Origin: Caenorhabditis elegans
Taxonomy: Eukaryota; Nematoda; Chromadorea; Rhabditida; Rhabditidae
Assembly: GCF_000002985.6 (NCBI RefSeq)
Contig: NC_003281.10
Coordinates: forward strand, 4,774,001-4,838,000
Direction of reading: 5' to 3'
DNA: 64,000 bases
Below, one piece after another: positions 22,911 to 34,708 of this stretch; the first letter of the stretch is position 1; each line of letters begins with the position of its first letter. The notes under the pieces are model-generated. The model made no database searches, was not told the DNA's origin, and saw nothing but the letters and a program-made list of their open reading frames with translations. The translations under genes were made by a program, and so were the position numbers.

Positions 22911-25900
22911 ATGATGACCACCGCTGTTCAGCCGTCAGATACAACTGGATTCGGCGGAGGACCCGCTGGATCAAGAGCTTCGGATCTTATTCAGTTCCAA
23001 GAAATTGTTAGTTTTTCTCTCTCATCGAACGCGAGAAAAATAATTTTATTCATTACAGATGTCCGAATCGGCCGAATCCTCTTCGTCATCTAGTCAAACG
23101 AATGTTAGCGCCGCGAACACATTGCCACGTGAAAGTAATGGACAGAATTACGCTGACGATCCATCACATGTGTATACAAATATCAGAGAAATCGAAGAAT
23201 TAAACAGGTACGGGAAATATCTGAAATGATTCAGGTTTAGTTATAATGTTTTGAAAAATTGGAATTAGTGTGCAAATCGTGGGTGAAGCATTTGAAAAAG
23301 AGGTCAAAAATGGTTTGAAACTTGCCAATCTCTGAAAAATTAAGTTCGATAATTGGTAAATGACAATTTCAGACTATGTTTAAGCACTTTTTCAAATTCT
23401 TTCGTCAAATTGAATTCTTATTTTCAATTATATCTATTATTTTTCCATATTTTCTCACTAATATTTATGAAAAAATGTTGGAACAACACCTGGAGCATTT
23501 TTTTAATCACTGATGATTATTTAATTTTCATTTTTGATTCTAAAATCATCATAAAACATTTTTAAAAGCTTCAGCCGACCGGTTCCACCGACTCCGCGAG
23601 CCGACGCGCAGCCCCGTAGAGATCTTCTAAATGGTTGGTTTGAATACGAGACCGACGTCGGACGGACATTTTTCTTCAATAAAGAAACTGGAAAAAGTCA
23701 ATGGATTCCACCGAGGTTTATCAGAACACCCGCACAAGTTCAGGTATTATTTTTTACTTTTAAAAAATTAAAATCTGGTAAGATGTTATAATTTCATTCA
23801 GTTTTCAATTTTCAGGAATTTCTTCGTGCAACAAGAACGAATCTAGATACTACATGCAGTTTTCAAGGATCCTCGACATCTTCATCAGAAGAACAAAAAG
23901 AGAACAAAATGCGTGAATCTTTAGCTGATGACGACAGAAAAAGTCAATTGATAGAAGATGAAGAAGTGTTTGATGAAGTTTGCGATGACGTGGATGAACA
24001 ATCATCACCTGTAATTGATCTTCAATCACGGCCTCTTCCAATTCCATTCTCTGACAGTTTTACGGATGATGAAGATGAAGATGATGTGAAACCTATAGAA
24101 GGATCCATAGCTTCAGATTCCGATTTTGACGAAGAACCTGTTCCAACATCATCAAGAAAAGCTTCTACAGCATCCGGAGTAATGATGCCACATCCCTATG
24201 CACATGTTTCTTCGTTTCAATCAACGTTTCCAAGGTTGGTTTTACAAAATTTGTAATAGTGGAGCAAAACGAAAAAAAAATCATTAAGTTTGAAACATGG
24301 CTAACTTTAGTGAATTTTCAGTTGTGCCTCATTTGAATTACCGCGCCTCGAAACTCCGCTAATTTTTCCGTTTTTCACTTCGATTTTCTCGACTGGTTCA
24401 GACAAAAATAATATTTTAGGCGAAACGTAACTGCCATTATAGGCATAAAACCTTCCTTTTCACTTGAAAATTCAAGGAAAATGAAGAACTTGCGGCAGTA
24501 TTGAGAACTACAGATGCAAAAAAAGTTATCGGCATTTGAGATCAACCTGAGTATTTTTGAGTGAAATTCCCATCGACGCTACCCCTAAATTCAATAATGT
24601 TATATCCTATCACTAAAGTTACATTTTTAGGGCCAAAAATGAAGACACTGACAAATTGGCTTCGTATGTGATTCCCCCAGATGCCAATGAAACATCAAAA
24701 ACTCCCACCGCAATCCGTGTCCGTCGTCCATCTCCGACGAACCTAAGATCGGTCTCATTTCAGAACAAATGTACAGTTCTAAAAAATGTTCCAATGCCAC
24801 AAGTGCTGCCGACAACCTCATCAAGTTTCGATCACCATCCGCAATATCACTCTAATACGCCGGATCGGCCGATCCTTATGGAAGATTCTGCCGATTTTAC
24901 ACCATCATCACGATGTGAAGAACGTCGAGGTAGTGGTGATGGACGTGAACCTGTTCGAACGATTCGATGCGGTGATTTGGAAAGAAGTGAAAATGATGAA
25001 CCAGCAGAGAAAGTTGTAAAGCCAAAAAAACGTGAATGGATCACGAACTACATGTATTTAACAACGGCTCATCTCATTTTGTATAAAGACCAAAAAAGTG
25101 CAGAGGTAGTTTTTTTTATGTTGTTGATAATTAACGCAGAAAAAAAGATTTAAGAAATTTTAACAAAATGTGCAGAGATGATGTATTATTGTCTGCTTTT
25201 TGGAAGTTTTTCTGAAAATGATCTGAAAATGTTTCATCCACCTCGGTCAAAAAATTGCACTCTTCTTCAGAAACTAAAAATTTCAAAAAGCTTCCGAAAT
25301 GTTTGCTTATCTCTAAACAGCTTAAAAATGATCCGAAGTTTGCAAAAATCCACTTTTGGAACAACTCGACTGATCATAAAAGTAGTTGAAAAGTTTGTTG
25401 ATAAAGTTCAGATGGTTCGAGTGGAGTTTTTGCAGCTTAAATATTTATATACATATATATCAGCTCAGCCTAAACATAATGTTTCAAATTGAAGTGCCAT
25501 ATTTTGTATATATTTATTTCCTTTCCTTGTCAGTAGATCAACCAATACCAAATAGTTGTCAACTTTCAGAAACACGGAAAACATTATGATGCTCCACAAG
25601 GAGTATGGGATTTACGAGGAGCAAGTGTGACATGGTATCAAGACAATCGGGATGTACAAAAGAAGAAACAACGGAAATATATTCAATTAGAGCTGTGTAA
25701 CACGAAGAAATACCTGTTACGAGGTCCCAATGACACGGAAGCCGTCGAATGGTACAAGTCACTGGAAGAAGTTGTCGCAAAGCTTGTAAGATTTCTTTAT
25801 TTGAAAATTATCCAGAAAATAGACAAAAAAAATCAAGTGTTTTTGTTTCATTTTTCTTTTTCTCCCGCCCTTGGCAGGTACAATTAAGAGATTATTCGGC

Positions 25901-28576
25901 TATAAGCTACTTTGCCAAGTTGTTTCCAACTTTCTCAAGACTGTAGAAATAAGAATTCACGGCCGAAGTTTTTCTCCGTCTATTATTGCAAAGTTTTTAC
26001 TTGTTGTGTATTCTCAAAAAAGTACCATGTGGCATACTGCTTGCTCCAGAGTCCGAATGTTGAGCCTGCAACGGTCAAATAGTGAGGTGATTCATGGGAG
26101 AAAATTCTGAAAATCCTATTAAGCTGGATTTTCGCTTGAAAAATATCTAACCCGGTCTCAACACGACCGAAAATGCTGAAATGAAACAGTGTGTGCGCCT
26201 TTGATAATTACAGTAGTCCCGCTATTTTACCATTTTCCTGCCTTTTCGTCTAAAACCTTTTTTTCCTTTTTTTTTTGTGACACTAATCAAAAAATATTGA
26301 AATTATAAAAAATCTATCTAGGAAAATTAAATAAATCTTGCTGTTTTTCAATTTTCTTCGACTTATCTTTTTTTTTTTAATTGTGCATACAATTTCACAC
26401 AATAAAAGGTTTTTTGAGAAAAACGAGAAAAATGGACTATTGTACTTCTTAAAGGCGCACAACTTTTTTCATTTAAACCTATTCGATCGCGTCGAGACCG
26501 TATACTGTTTTTTGCATCCGATTATAGATTTCAAGACTATGTATATCGTTTCAGCCGTCTCCTGGCTCTTCAAACCAACCGATGATTGATGTAACAAATG
26601 GCGTTGCTCGTAATCCGTCATACATTGGCAGCACGCGTCCACTTTCCCATGCATTAATTCCAATGTGAGTTTTTTTTTCAAAAAAAAAAAAATTGAATTC
26701 AAAATTCTGAGAGAACCATGTCTTATTGAAAATGTTTTGTTTTTTAAGAAGCCGAAGTATGCGACGACGTGATGATCCAATGTCACAATCTGCAATTGAA
26801 ACGGTATCGACAAGTGTATCAACTGATGAACCAAGACCATCAAAAGAGACGATCATTGAGAAGTTGAGAAGATTCTTCCGAACACGCCCTACAGTGGAAA
26901 GTCTTAAAGAGAAGGGAATATATAAACGTAAGATTGGAAATATATGCAAACCAGCCGTGGACCGCACCTACGGCGCGGCCCCCGACTTTTTTTTTTGAGA
27001 AAATACAATTATCATAAGGTTTCCCAAATTTCCGTTGCTCTGTCAAAAATCAAACTACATAGTGACGGAACGACACGCGCTTTATATATAGTAAATTGAT
27101 ATTGAAATAAGAATCATTTCAGCTGAACCAGTATTCGGATCAACTCTTTCTGCAATCTGTCAACATGAAAACTCGTTGGTACCGAAGTTTATTAGAGTTA
27201 TCACTGAAGTTATTGAGAGTAAAGGATTGGAGACAGATGGAATTTATCGGTTAGTTTATGAAATTGGAAAAAAATTACATGAAGTGTCGCCATTTTGTGA
27301 AAAAATGACCAAATGCCATAACAAAACACATCTAAAAATTTATTTACTATCAAAAGGGGTAGACCTAATAATTTTTTCCGAAAAACATTACCCAGATGCG
27401 AACTGTTTGCGTTGAAAAAACTTTTCCCGGTCTCGACACGATTTTTTAAAATTTAAATGATTGTGTGCCTTTAAAAAGTACTGTAATTTCCAACTCACAG
27501 TTGCTGCGGTTTTTCGATTAAAATTTATTTATTTGTATTCAAAAAAATTATGAAAAATCAACATCAAAATTACTGTATTTTTTAAAGGCACACTTTAAAA
27601 ATTATAGTTTTGGAATATCTTTAAAAAATTTGAACTGTTACGAGAGTATTCTCTAACTGTATTTTCAGTTTTTTAAAGGATGACTACCAAATAAAAATAG
27701 CATTGAAACTTGAAATTTCTTATTTCAGAGTGAGTGGAAACCTGTCCGCAGTCCAAAAAATTCGATGTCAAGCTGATCAAGACAATTATAAAGCTCTTGT
27801 GTCTGAAGAAGATATTCATGTTCTTACTGGTGCTCTTAAACTCTTTTTCCGAGAGCTAACCGATCCACTTTTCCCAATTTCTCTTCATAAGGAATACACA
27901 TCAGCTATGCGTAAGTTTTTTTTTTGAAGTTTTAAAATGTCCTAAACCAATTTTCTATTCCAGAAATGCCCAACGCGACCACTCGTTTCAAAAAATTCGA
28001 AGAACTTCTAAGTCGACTTCCAAACGAGAATCGTGAAACATTGAAAATGTTACTTCGTCATTTGAATCGTGTAGCCTCGCATTCATCACAAAATCGAATG
28101 CAACAACATAATCTTGCTATTGTTTTTGGTCCAACACTATTCCATAATGGTGATGGAGCCGTGAATTTGGCAACCAAAAATAAGAAAGCTGGAAAGAAGG
28201 CGAAACCTTCGAAAAAGGTTTGTAAAACTTCATTTATTGAGAATGGAGTGAAAAATCTTTAAAAAATTGATATAACATATCATTAAACAAATTTTGAAAT
28301 TTTTTACAGTTATAATTGGTCATTACCGTTCATTTTCTATATTCACCAAATTATTTGTAATTTAAGTTATTGAAAATTGAGTCAAAACTCAAAAACCAAC
28401 TGATATTCCTTGTTTAAAATACTTATAATTTCCAGGAAGAAACTCAAGCAACTCCTGTCCAATCGAATTCTCATCTCGCCTTCTCAATGATTATGCAATC
28501 CCAAATTGTTCAATATCTTCTCGAATCGGCCAACAAATTTGATATTCTCAAAGCTCCAGTCAATATTGGACGATAA
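22911..28576 (+). CDS. tag-325: WW-PH-RhoGAP protein (ARHGAP9/12/15/27-like)
   Basis: Twelve exons, 22911-23006, 23059-23207, 23575-23743, 23816-24234, 24631-25105, 25570-25785, 26555-26664, 26749-26927, 27123-27249, 27729-27910, 27964-28217 and 28436-28576, encode 838 aa. Order: Ser-rich N-terminus; WW domain at about residues 100-129 (GWFEYETDVGRTFFF ... WIPPR); acidic linker; PH domain at about 408-508 (KREWITNYMYL, KYIQLELCNTKKYLL); basic linker; RhoGAP domain at about 606-800 with the arginine finger in DGIYRVSGN and the conserved NLAIVFGPTL. It should accelerate GTP hydrolysis by Rho-family GTPases at membranes. Several introns carry inverted repeats. The 396-bp intron before 24631 is stop-rich, and an internal promoter there was not evident. 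The symbol (C38D4.5) is from memory. Confidence 0.9.
26149..26506. repeat. Inverted-repeat element, GGTCTC family
   Basis: Starts CCCGGTCTCAACACGACCG and ends CGCGTCGAGACCGTATAC, with inner arms GTGCGCCTTTGATAATTACAGTA and TACTTCTTAAAGGCGCAC. It lies in the large tag-325 intron after the PH-domain exons. Confidence 0.75.
27426..27600. repeat. Partial GGTCTC-family element
   Basis: Begins CCCGGTCTCGACACGATTTT and contains TGTGCCTTTAAAAAGTACTG and the inverse TACTGTATTTTTTAAAGGCA. The right terminal CGAGACC arm is missing, so it is a truncated copy inside the RhoGAP intron of tag-325. Confidence 0.7.
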
Positions 28577-29006
28577 TCTATAGATTTTTCAAATTTTCCA
28601 AAAGAGTTGTGACCTTATTTCTCACCGTTTCACTTTGGGTGTTTTATCGCCGAAAAATGGGTATTACTTTTATCGTTTTCTCTTATTTTCTTTCTACTTT
28701 TTTTTCCTTGACTTTCGGGATTTGATCAATTAATGTTGTAAATATGTACTGTAATATTCATTTTCCTCAACACATTTTCAGTATGCTAGTCTTTTTTTTT
28801 CATCCGTTTACTTATTACAGTCTTCTCCTTTTACGCTTTATTCTTTTTTTATGTTGTATTTTCAATCTTCCTACGCTCAAACAAGATGAATAAATTGTGA
28901 TAATTGTAAACGAGCGCGGACGATAAAAACTCAAAGTTTAGCTCTTTTTGGCATATTTTTTTGGAATTGAAGAAAAGGAAAATACGAAACACTAAAATTT
29001 TGAAAG
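28577..29006. other. Intergenic between tag-325 and metl-5
   Basis: 430 bp on the same strand as both neighbours, with the tag-325 3' UTR. AATAAA-like AATAAATTG occurs near 28890. No exon was seen. The spacing would allow an operon, but I see no clear SL2-type U-rich element. Confidence 0.5.
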
Positions 29007-30686
29007 ATGCCGGATAAAAAGACACTTTGGATGCTCAATGAGCTCGAAGGATTCGAAAAACCAAAAATCAAATTGGAGCAGTATGCCACGTCATCAGAGC
29101 TTGCCGGTAATTTTTTCCTAAAAACTGCATATTAATTGTGGAATAATTTCCTCAAATGTGCTCTGAGAAAATTGAAAAAATACCGAAATTTACCAAAAAT
29201 TGAAATTTTCCAAAAAAGAATTTAAAAGAAAAAACTTGAAAGCCTAAATCAGAGAAAACAGTCTCAATAATAAAACTTTTAAAGTTTAAAAATTGTTTTA
29301 AACAATTTTTGGTTTATTTTTTTCAGAGAATAATACCATTTTTCGAAAAAATGCAATCTGTTTTCAAAAATCCTTCATAATATGACTTCTTCAATCGAAA
29401 AAAACTTTCAAATCTTTTTTTGCAAAATCACAAATTGAAAAATTAAGTAATTTTTCACAGTTATATTCGGTTTGTTACTATTATCCATTTTCTGTAATTT
29501 AAAATAAAAAATCAAACATTCTTCTTTAAATATAGAAAATCTTGTTCAAGCCGAACATAATTATTGTTTAAAGAAAAGAAAATCAAAAAATTTGTTCCGC
29601 CTATATCATGGCGCTTTCTTATGTTTTCAGCTTTCAAATTTAGAAAAAATATTATAAAAAAACTATCGAAGCCGCGCTTCAAAATTTTATTTTTTGGAGC
29701 TTCTTACAGTATACACTGTAAAAAACATTTTTGAAATAAGCTTTTACCAACTAAAATCAAAATAAGAAAATCAAAATAATTACAGTCTCGATGATGGAAA
29801 TGATCGATGAAACAATTGGTTTTGAAGGAAAGAAATTAATTGATATCGGATGTGGATGTGGAATGTTAATGACGACAGCTGCCACAATGTATGAGTTGGA
29901 GACTGTTTTAGGAGTTGATATAGATGATGAAGCACTTAAAATTTGTTCTAGAAATTTGGAAACAGCTGAAGTACAGGATAGGTGAGAACTAAAAAAAAAG
30001 TAAAATATATGTTTACATTCTAAATTCAACTAACATTTTTCAATTTGAAATTTAACCTACAAAAATACCCGGTCTCGAAGCGGCTCAAAATGTGGAGTTA
30101 GAAACTACAGTACTCTTTAAAAGCGCACATCTTTCTGAATTTAAGAAAATCGGGCGCTTCGAGACCGGGTACCGTATTTTCGGCTAAAAATCGTATTTGG
30201 GTAATAATAAAAAATTAAAAACTTTCAATTCTTCCAGATGCGAGCTTCTACAAGCCGACATTCTCGACCCGGAATCCGATCTTCCACGTGGCACATTCGA
30301 CGTGGCTGTCATTAATCCTCCATTTGGAACAAAAAATAATGCAGGTAAATATCCAACGATCTCCTAAAACGTTACAATATCTTAAATTTCTCAGGAATCG
30401 ATATGCAATTTGTCCAAATCGGTCTTCAAATGGTTCGGCCTGGTGGAAGTGTATTTTCACTTCATAAATCATCAACTAGAGATTATATTCTAAAAAATGC
30501 AAAGAAATGGGACGGAGTTGGGGTTTGTTTTTAAATTATTCTAAAATTAGAAAAAAAAATATTGAGTTTCAGGCAGAATGTTGTGCAGAAATGCGGTGGC
30601 AACTACCAGCGACTTACAAATTCCATAAACAAAAGGCCGTGGATATTGCCGTCGATTTAATACATTTCAAAAAACTGGATAGTTAA
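29007..30686 (+). CDS. metl-5: METTL5-type 18S rRNA N6-adenosine methyltransferase
   Basis: Five exons, 29007-29106, 29786-29981, 30238-30344, 30395-30522 and 30573-30686, encode 214 aa, close to human METTL5 (209 aa). The N-terminus LEQYATSSELA is typical of the family. The SAM-binding motif I is LIDIGCGCG (residues 51-59), the acidic motif II GVDIDDEAL, and the catalytic N6-adenine motif NPPF is at residues 125-128 (VAVINPPFGT). The end AVDIAVDLIHF matches the conserved C-terminal strand. By homology it methylates a single adenosine of 18S rRNA, with a TRMT112-type partner. Intron 2 carries an inverted-repeat element. The gene converges on pal-1 with about 525 bp between stop codons. The symbol C38D4.9/metl-5 is from memory; the family assignment is clear. 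Confidence 0.92.
30067..30170. repeat. Compact GGTCTCG inverted repeat in metl-5 intron 2
   Basis: The ends ACCCGGTCTCGAAGCG and CGCTTCGAGACCGGGT are exact inverse complements (16 bp), with ACAGTACTCTTTAAAAGCGC between them. It is the shortest and cleanest copy of the family in the window. Confidence 0.85.
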
Positions 30687-31210
30687 TCTCATCAATTTCT
30701 GCTGTAAATTCTTCAAAATTGTTTCATTGTTTTGTTATAAAAAATATGCAATCAAGATATGTGAGAAAAGCAAAGAATTCTCTAAACTTTTCCAAAAAAT
30801 AGAAAACATGTTCAAAATGGATCCGTTCAGAGTGGGAAGTAAATACATAACAAATGGGGACCTAAACTTTTTCCTAAACCTTGAGAAGGGTAAGAAACAA
30901 GAAATCACAATAAATAAAGAAGCTCTATATTAGGGAATAATTCATTAGAGAATGATTGGATTAGTTTACAAAGCAGAAGGAATGATCGGAAAGTTATAAA
31001 TATATATATATATATGTTAAGGGCAGTGATGATTAGAATATTCTGATGTGAGAGAATGGGAGATGGGACAGGAAGAAATTATATAAAAGTGTGAATTTAA
31101 CCGTATTCAAGCGAGAGAAATGTAAAAATATAATAAATGTGTACAATATTCTAGAAAAATATGAAAATTCCCAGAATTTTTGTACATTTTCTTTGTAAGT
31201 AGATGAGTAC
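30687..31210. other. Convergent 3' region of metl-5 and pal-1
   Basis: Holds both 3' UTRs, which may overlap. A (TA)n run lies at about 30998-31016. The pal-1 side is expected to carry translational control sites; one GLD-1-type motif is listed separately. Confidence 0.6.
31203..31209 (-). promoter_or_regulatory. GLD-1-type RNA motif in the pal-1 3' UTR
   Basis: On the pal-1 strand the sequence right after the stop (TAA at 31213-31211) is GTACTCATC, which contains UACUCAU, the GLD-1/STAR consensus. pal-1 mRNA is known to be repressed by GLD-1 in the germline, so the site is plausible. Its use here is inferred. Confidence 0.6.
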
Positions 31211-34200
31211 TTATAGCCGAATCTTCTGTTTGTCACGACGATCCTTTGCACGCCTGCAATTAAAAATATTACAGTATTATTACGGAAATTAACAATTTAT
31301 CAGAATATATTGAGATCAAAAAGATGCCGTCCCAGTGGTGAATTCAAAAAAAATACGCTTTTCAAAGAAAAGGGATAGGGAACATCAATCTTTTGGTTTA
31401 TATTCCCTTTCTTTTAATGAATACAATGACCGGTATGGTTCGTCCGTATGTTACCTCTTCCCAGGAAAACGGCGGTCACGTCTGTCCAACACAGTATGTA
31501 TGTCTGTTTGGATTGGGACGCTACAGGAAAGGGACACACACATTGATTTCCATTTTACAGCACTCTGGGAATCTCTGCCGACGACGTTTCTATTCCCCTC
31601 GTAAATCTTTCGATGCGCACTAATATTGTCAAACAAGGCAACAGACAACAAAAAAAACGACTGTTGAGCAGATAATTGGTATATCTCTGCGAGCTGGTCA
31701 GAAACCCTTGCTTTATCATTTCTGTAGACTCTTTCATTGAGCTAGAACCTCACCTAATTAAATAAAGGCAAAAACTTGAAATTTGGGGCATTTTGAGTAT
31801 ATTTTTTTGCAAACCTACAAACGATACTCTCCCTTTAACATGCGAGTGAAGGAGATTAACAGTAGCACTTTACGGGAAGTGTTTTATCCCAATAACTTGG
31901 AAATTCGCACTAGATATCCTATTCCCTTGTTAATTTCCAAATCCCCGAACGCGTAGATAGCCACACATGCAAGCAGTGACCACCTCTCTTCTACAGTAAT
32001 ACCAATTAGAAAGTCGTAAACGGACCAATTAACAAACTTCATCTCTTCCTCACCTCCACCAGCACGTCTCAAACACTGTGGCCTCCAATTACACAACTTT
32101 ACGACTCTTTAATTCCTTGGAACTATCTCTACTGCGCGCGTGGACTGAACTGAATCTTAAAGAACGAAAGTGTGGTGGTACTTTTTCCTATGGTTACAGT
32201 AGGAGGTGACAGTCATTGTGATGAGTCCCCTGGAAAAGCCTGAGAAAGAGTAAGCAAACAGCAAACAGCAAACAACGTATTTGGCTCGAAAGGGCGCGGA
32301 ATGAATGAATTCAAATGAGATTTGCAGAGGGCAACATCATCTGTTAATTAAATGACGTTGTGAAATATGTGTCAATATTTGAAGTCTAATCTCATGATTC
32401 CAATAAACCAAATTAAACTTTCAGATCTATTAATATGACATCTCACACCATAACAATCCCAATTTGCCACCTCTCATCATATAAATTGAGGTCACTCTAA
32501 CACTCTTTCACGGCTAAAGACTCTCCTGCTACCTGCCACACGGGTCGAATTGCGTAAGCACCGTAACTCATACACCGCATCACCTTTACCGCCTTTCATC
32601 TCTGTGCCAAATCAAGAAAACTTGATATTATTTTGGTGTCTTCAAATTTGTAGTAATCAATCATCCCATTTTAGGCAGTGAGTTTAAAAAAGAATCTACC
32701 TATTTTGAAACCAAATCTTGATTTGTCGTTCTGTCAAGCTTAACATCGTCGACAATTGGGACTTGCGATCTGATGTTATGAATGGCGATGTATGGAATTC
32801 TTTTTCCAGTTCAAGGCGTTGATAATCCGAGTAAACCATACGGTATTTGTCAGCTGTTCGTACACGGACATCTGAAAATAAGTTTAATTACAAACTCCCT
32901 CGTAATAAAATGGGAAATTGATGGGAAAGGAATCATAAATACTCAATTCATTTGTCCTAGTTACTGATAAATATGACTGATAGCGGCTTCTTTTTCACTT
33001 GAAGAGAGATTGTTTGCACACGGGGAGACTCTTTTGAAAACTTACTATTCGTTCCAGGTCCCGTTGGTAATGTTTTCCCATCACTGCTTGATCTTCGATC
33101 CTTTCCATGATTGTTTCCAAGAGGCATTTTCCACGAGAATCCCTGAAACTTAAATTATCTTTAAAACAAGCTCACTTGGAGGAGAACTAACAGATCAAAA
33201 ATTGGCTGCTTTATTAGACTTATTAGACATTATTAGAGATATTTATTAGACAAGTTACCACAAACGACAGAATTTCCTAATTTTATGGCAGCTTAAAATA
33301 TCGAAAAGAGCCAAAAATGCTGAAATCTAAAATTTTATCAACTTATCCTTGTCTAGTAGCTGAAATACAGTTTTTAGTAAGTTTTCATTTTTCATTGCAT
33401 ATTTTGGTAATTTATCTCGTGTTAATTCGTTGATTTAGGCGCGTTCTAAGCCGATAGGCACTGAATTTTTGTAATTTTTGGAAGTAGACTGCTTAAATCA
33501 ATGAATAAACGCGAGTAGCCGTACCTAAAATATGCAATAAAAAATAAAATTCAATAAAAACTGTACCAACAATTTAGAGTCATAAAAAATGTGAACAGTT
33601 TTTGAAAAGTCTCGCTAGGAAATTATGTTTTTTGGTGTTATAAAAGCCAACAAAGGTATTAAAATACAATTTTATATGATTACCTGTTGATAATCCATAA
33701 ACGGCCAAACAGATTGCTGATAACACGTGGCAGCTCTCATCTGGTAGTTGGCTGCAGCAGCAGCAGCTGCTGAAAGCTCTGAAGAAGATGCAGCTCCAGA
33801 TGATGTTGATGGGAACGGTGTCATCATATCACTCGGTGATGGATACATTCCACTATCACTACTGCTACTTCCATTCGAAAGCGGTGGCTTCACATCAACG
33901 GCTTCTACTGCTGGAATTTGTCCGTTGGCAGCGAGTTGTGGAAGGCCGAATGGATAGAGATCCGGATGTCCCTGGAAATTCAATTTTTAAATAAAAAACC
34001 TTAAGGAAATTCATTCAAAACGTACGTAAAAACCAGTATCACCCATTTGTGACCACCTTCCATAGATTTGTGGATCAAATGTTGGTTGCAGCATCTTTTC
34101 TCTGAAAAAAGAAAATTAAGTATAAAATGAAAAAAAAAAACAAGAAAAACTTCAAAATATAGCACCTCCTTAATCAAATGTTCTTGTCAATTGATACACA

Positions 34201-34708
34201 CACACACGCCTATTACCTCTTAGACACCCTCCCGCTTCATTCCAACGGTGGAAATGGGCGGAGCAATGTCTTCCAATACACTGTGGAGGCGGGGCGTTAC
34301 CGTACCCTCCGGATAGATCGAAAATTTGCATATAACCTTTCAAACAAATTCTATCATCAAAAAGGCGACAATATTTGAGAATAAATACATGGTTAGCAAA
34401 TATTTTGAAGGAGATAAATAAGAGAAAGGGCATGGATTTACAACCATGTGTGTGTGCTGGATTATTAAATATTTATGGTATTTAATTTTGTTCACTTGGT
34501 CGTAATGAAACACCAACAGGAAATATTTAATTTTTCGTTGATTTTGAGATTCCAAATAAAAATTTCGAAGATCTAGCCTCAGAGGATGTGGTTGCATGAA
34601 TGGCATCATTGGATAGTGAGGCCACGTGACATCTGCTGGAACTGTTGTTGGTGAAGGTGTTGATGAGGACTCGTTTTCCGAAAAATCCGACTTGACATCG
34701 ACCGACAT
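31211..34708 (-). CDS. pal-1: Caudal-type homeodomain transcription factor PAL-1
   Basis: Six exons, 34708-34578, 34101-34026, 33971-33684, 33142-33046, 32871-32700 and 31253-31211, encode 268 aa. The product matches PAL-1 (C38D4.6), the posterior determinant that specifies C and D blastomere fates and later male tail fates. Residues 1-198 are Ser/Pro/Ala-rich with an Ala run; the homeodomain is at about 199-258 ([17 protein letters not shown] ... [16 protein letters not shown]), split by the last intron inside WFQNR. Intron 1 has a GC donor (CTGAG then GCTAGA). Exon 4 has two acceptors six bases apart (TTTAAG and TTTCAG), giving 270 or 268 aa. The last intron is 1446 bp; from memory, a male-tail regulatory lesion maps to it. 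TTTTCAG one base before the ATG is either a trans-splice site or the acceptor for an upstream exon at 35497-35442. Confidence 0.94.
33385..33550. repeat. Imperfect inverted repeat in pal-1 intron 3
   Basis: The left arm TTTTTCATTGCATATTTTGG near 33390 and ATTCGTTGATTTAGGCGCG near 33426 recur inverted at TAAATCAATGAATAAACGCG and CCTAAAATATGCAATAAAAA (about 33495-33545). Arms are about 60 bp and diverged. Confidence 0.6.
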
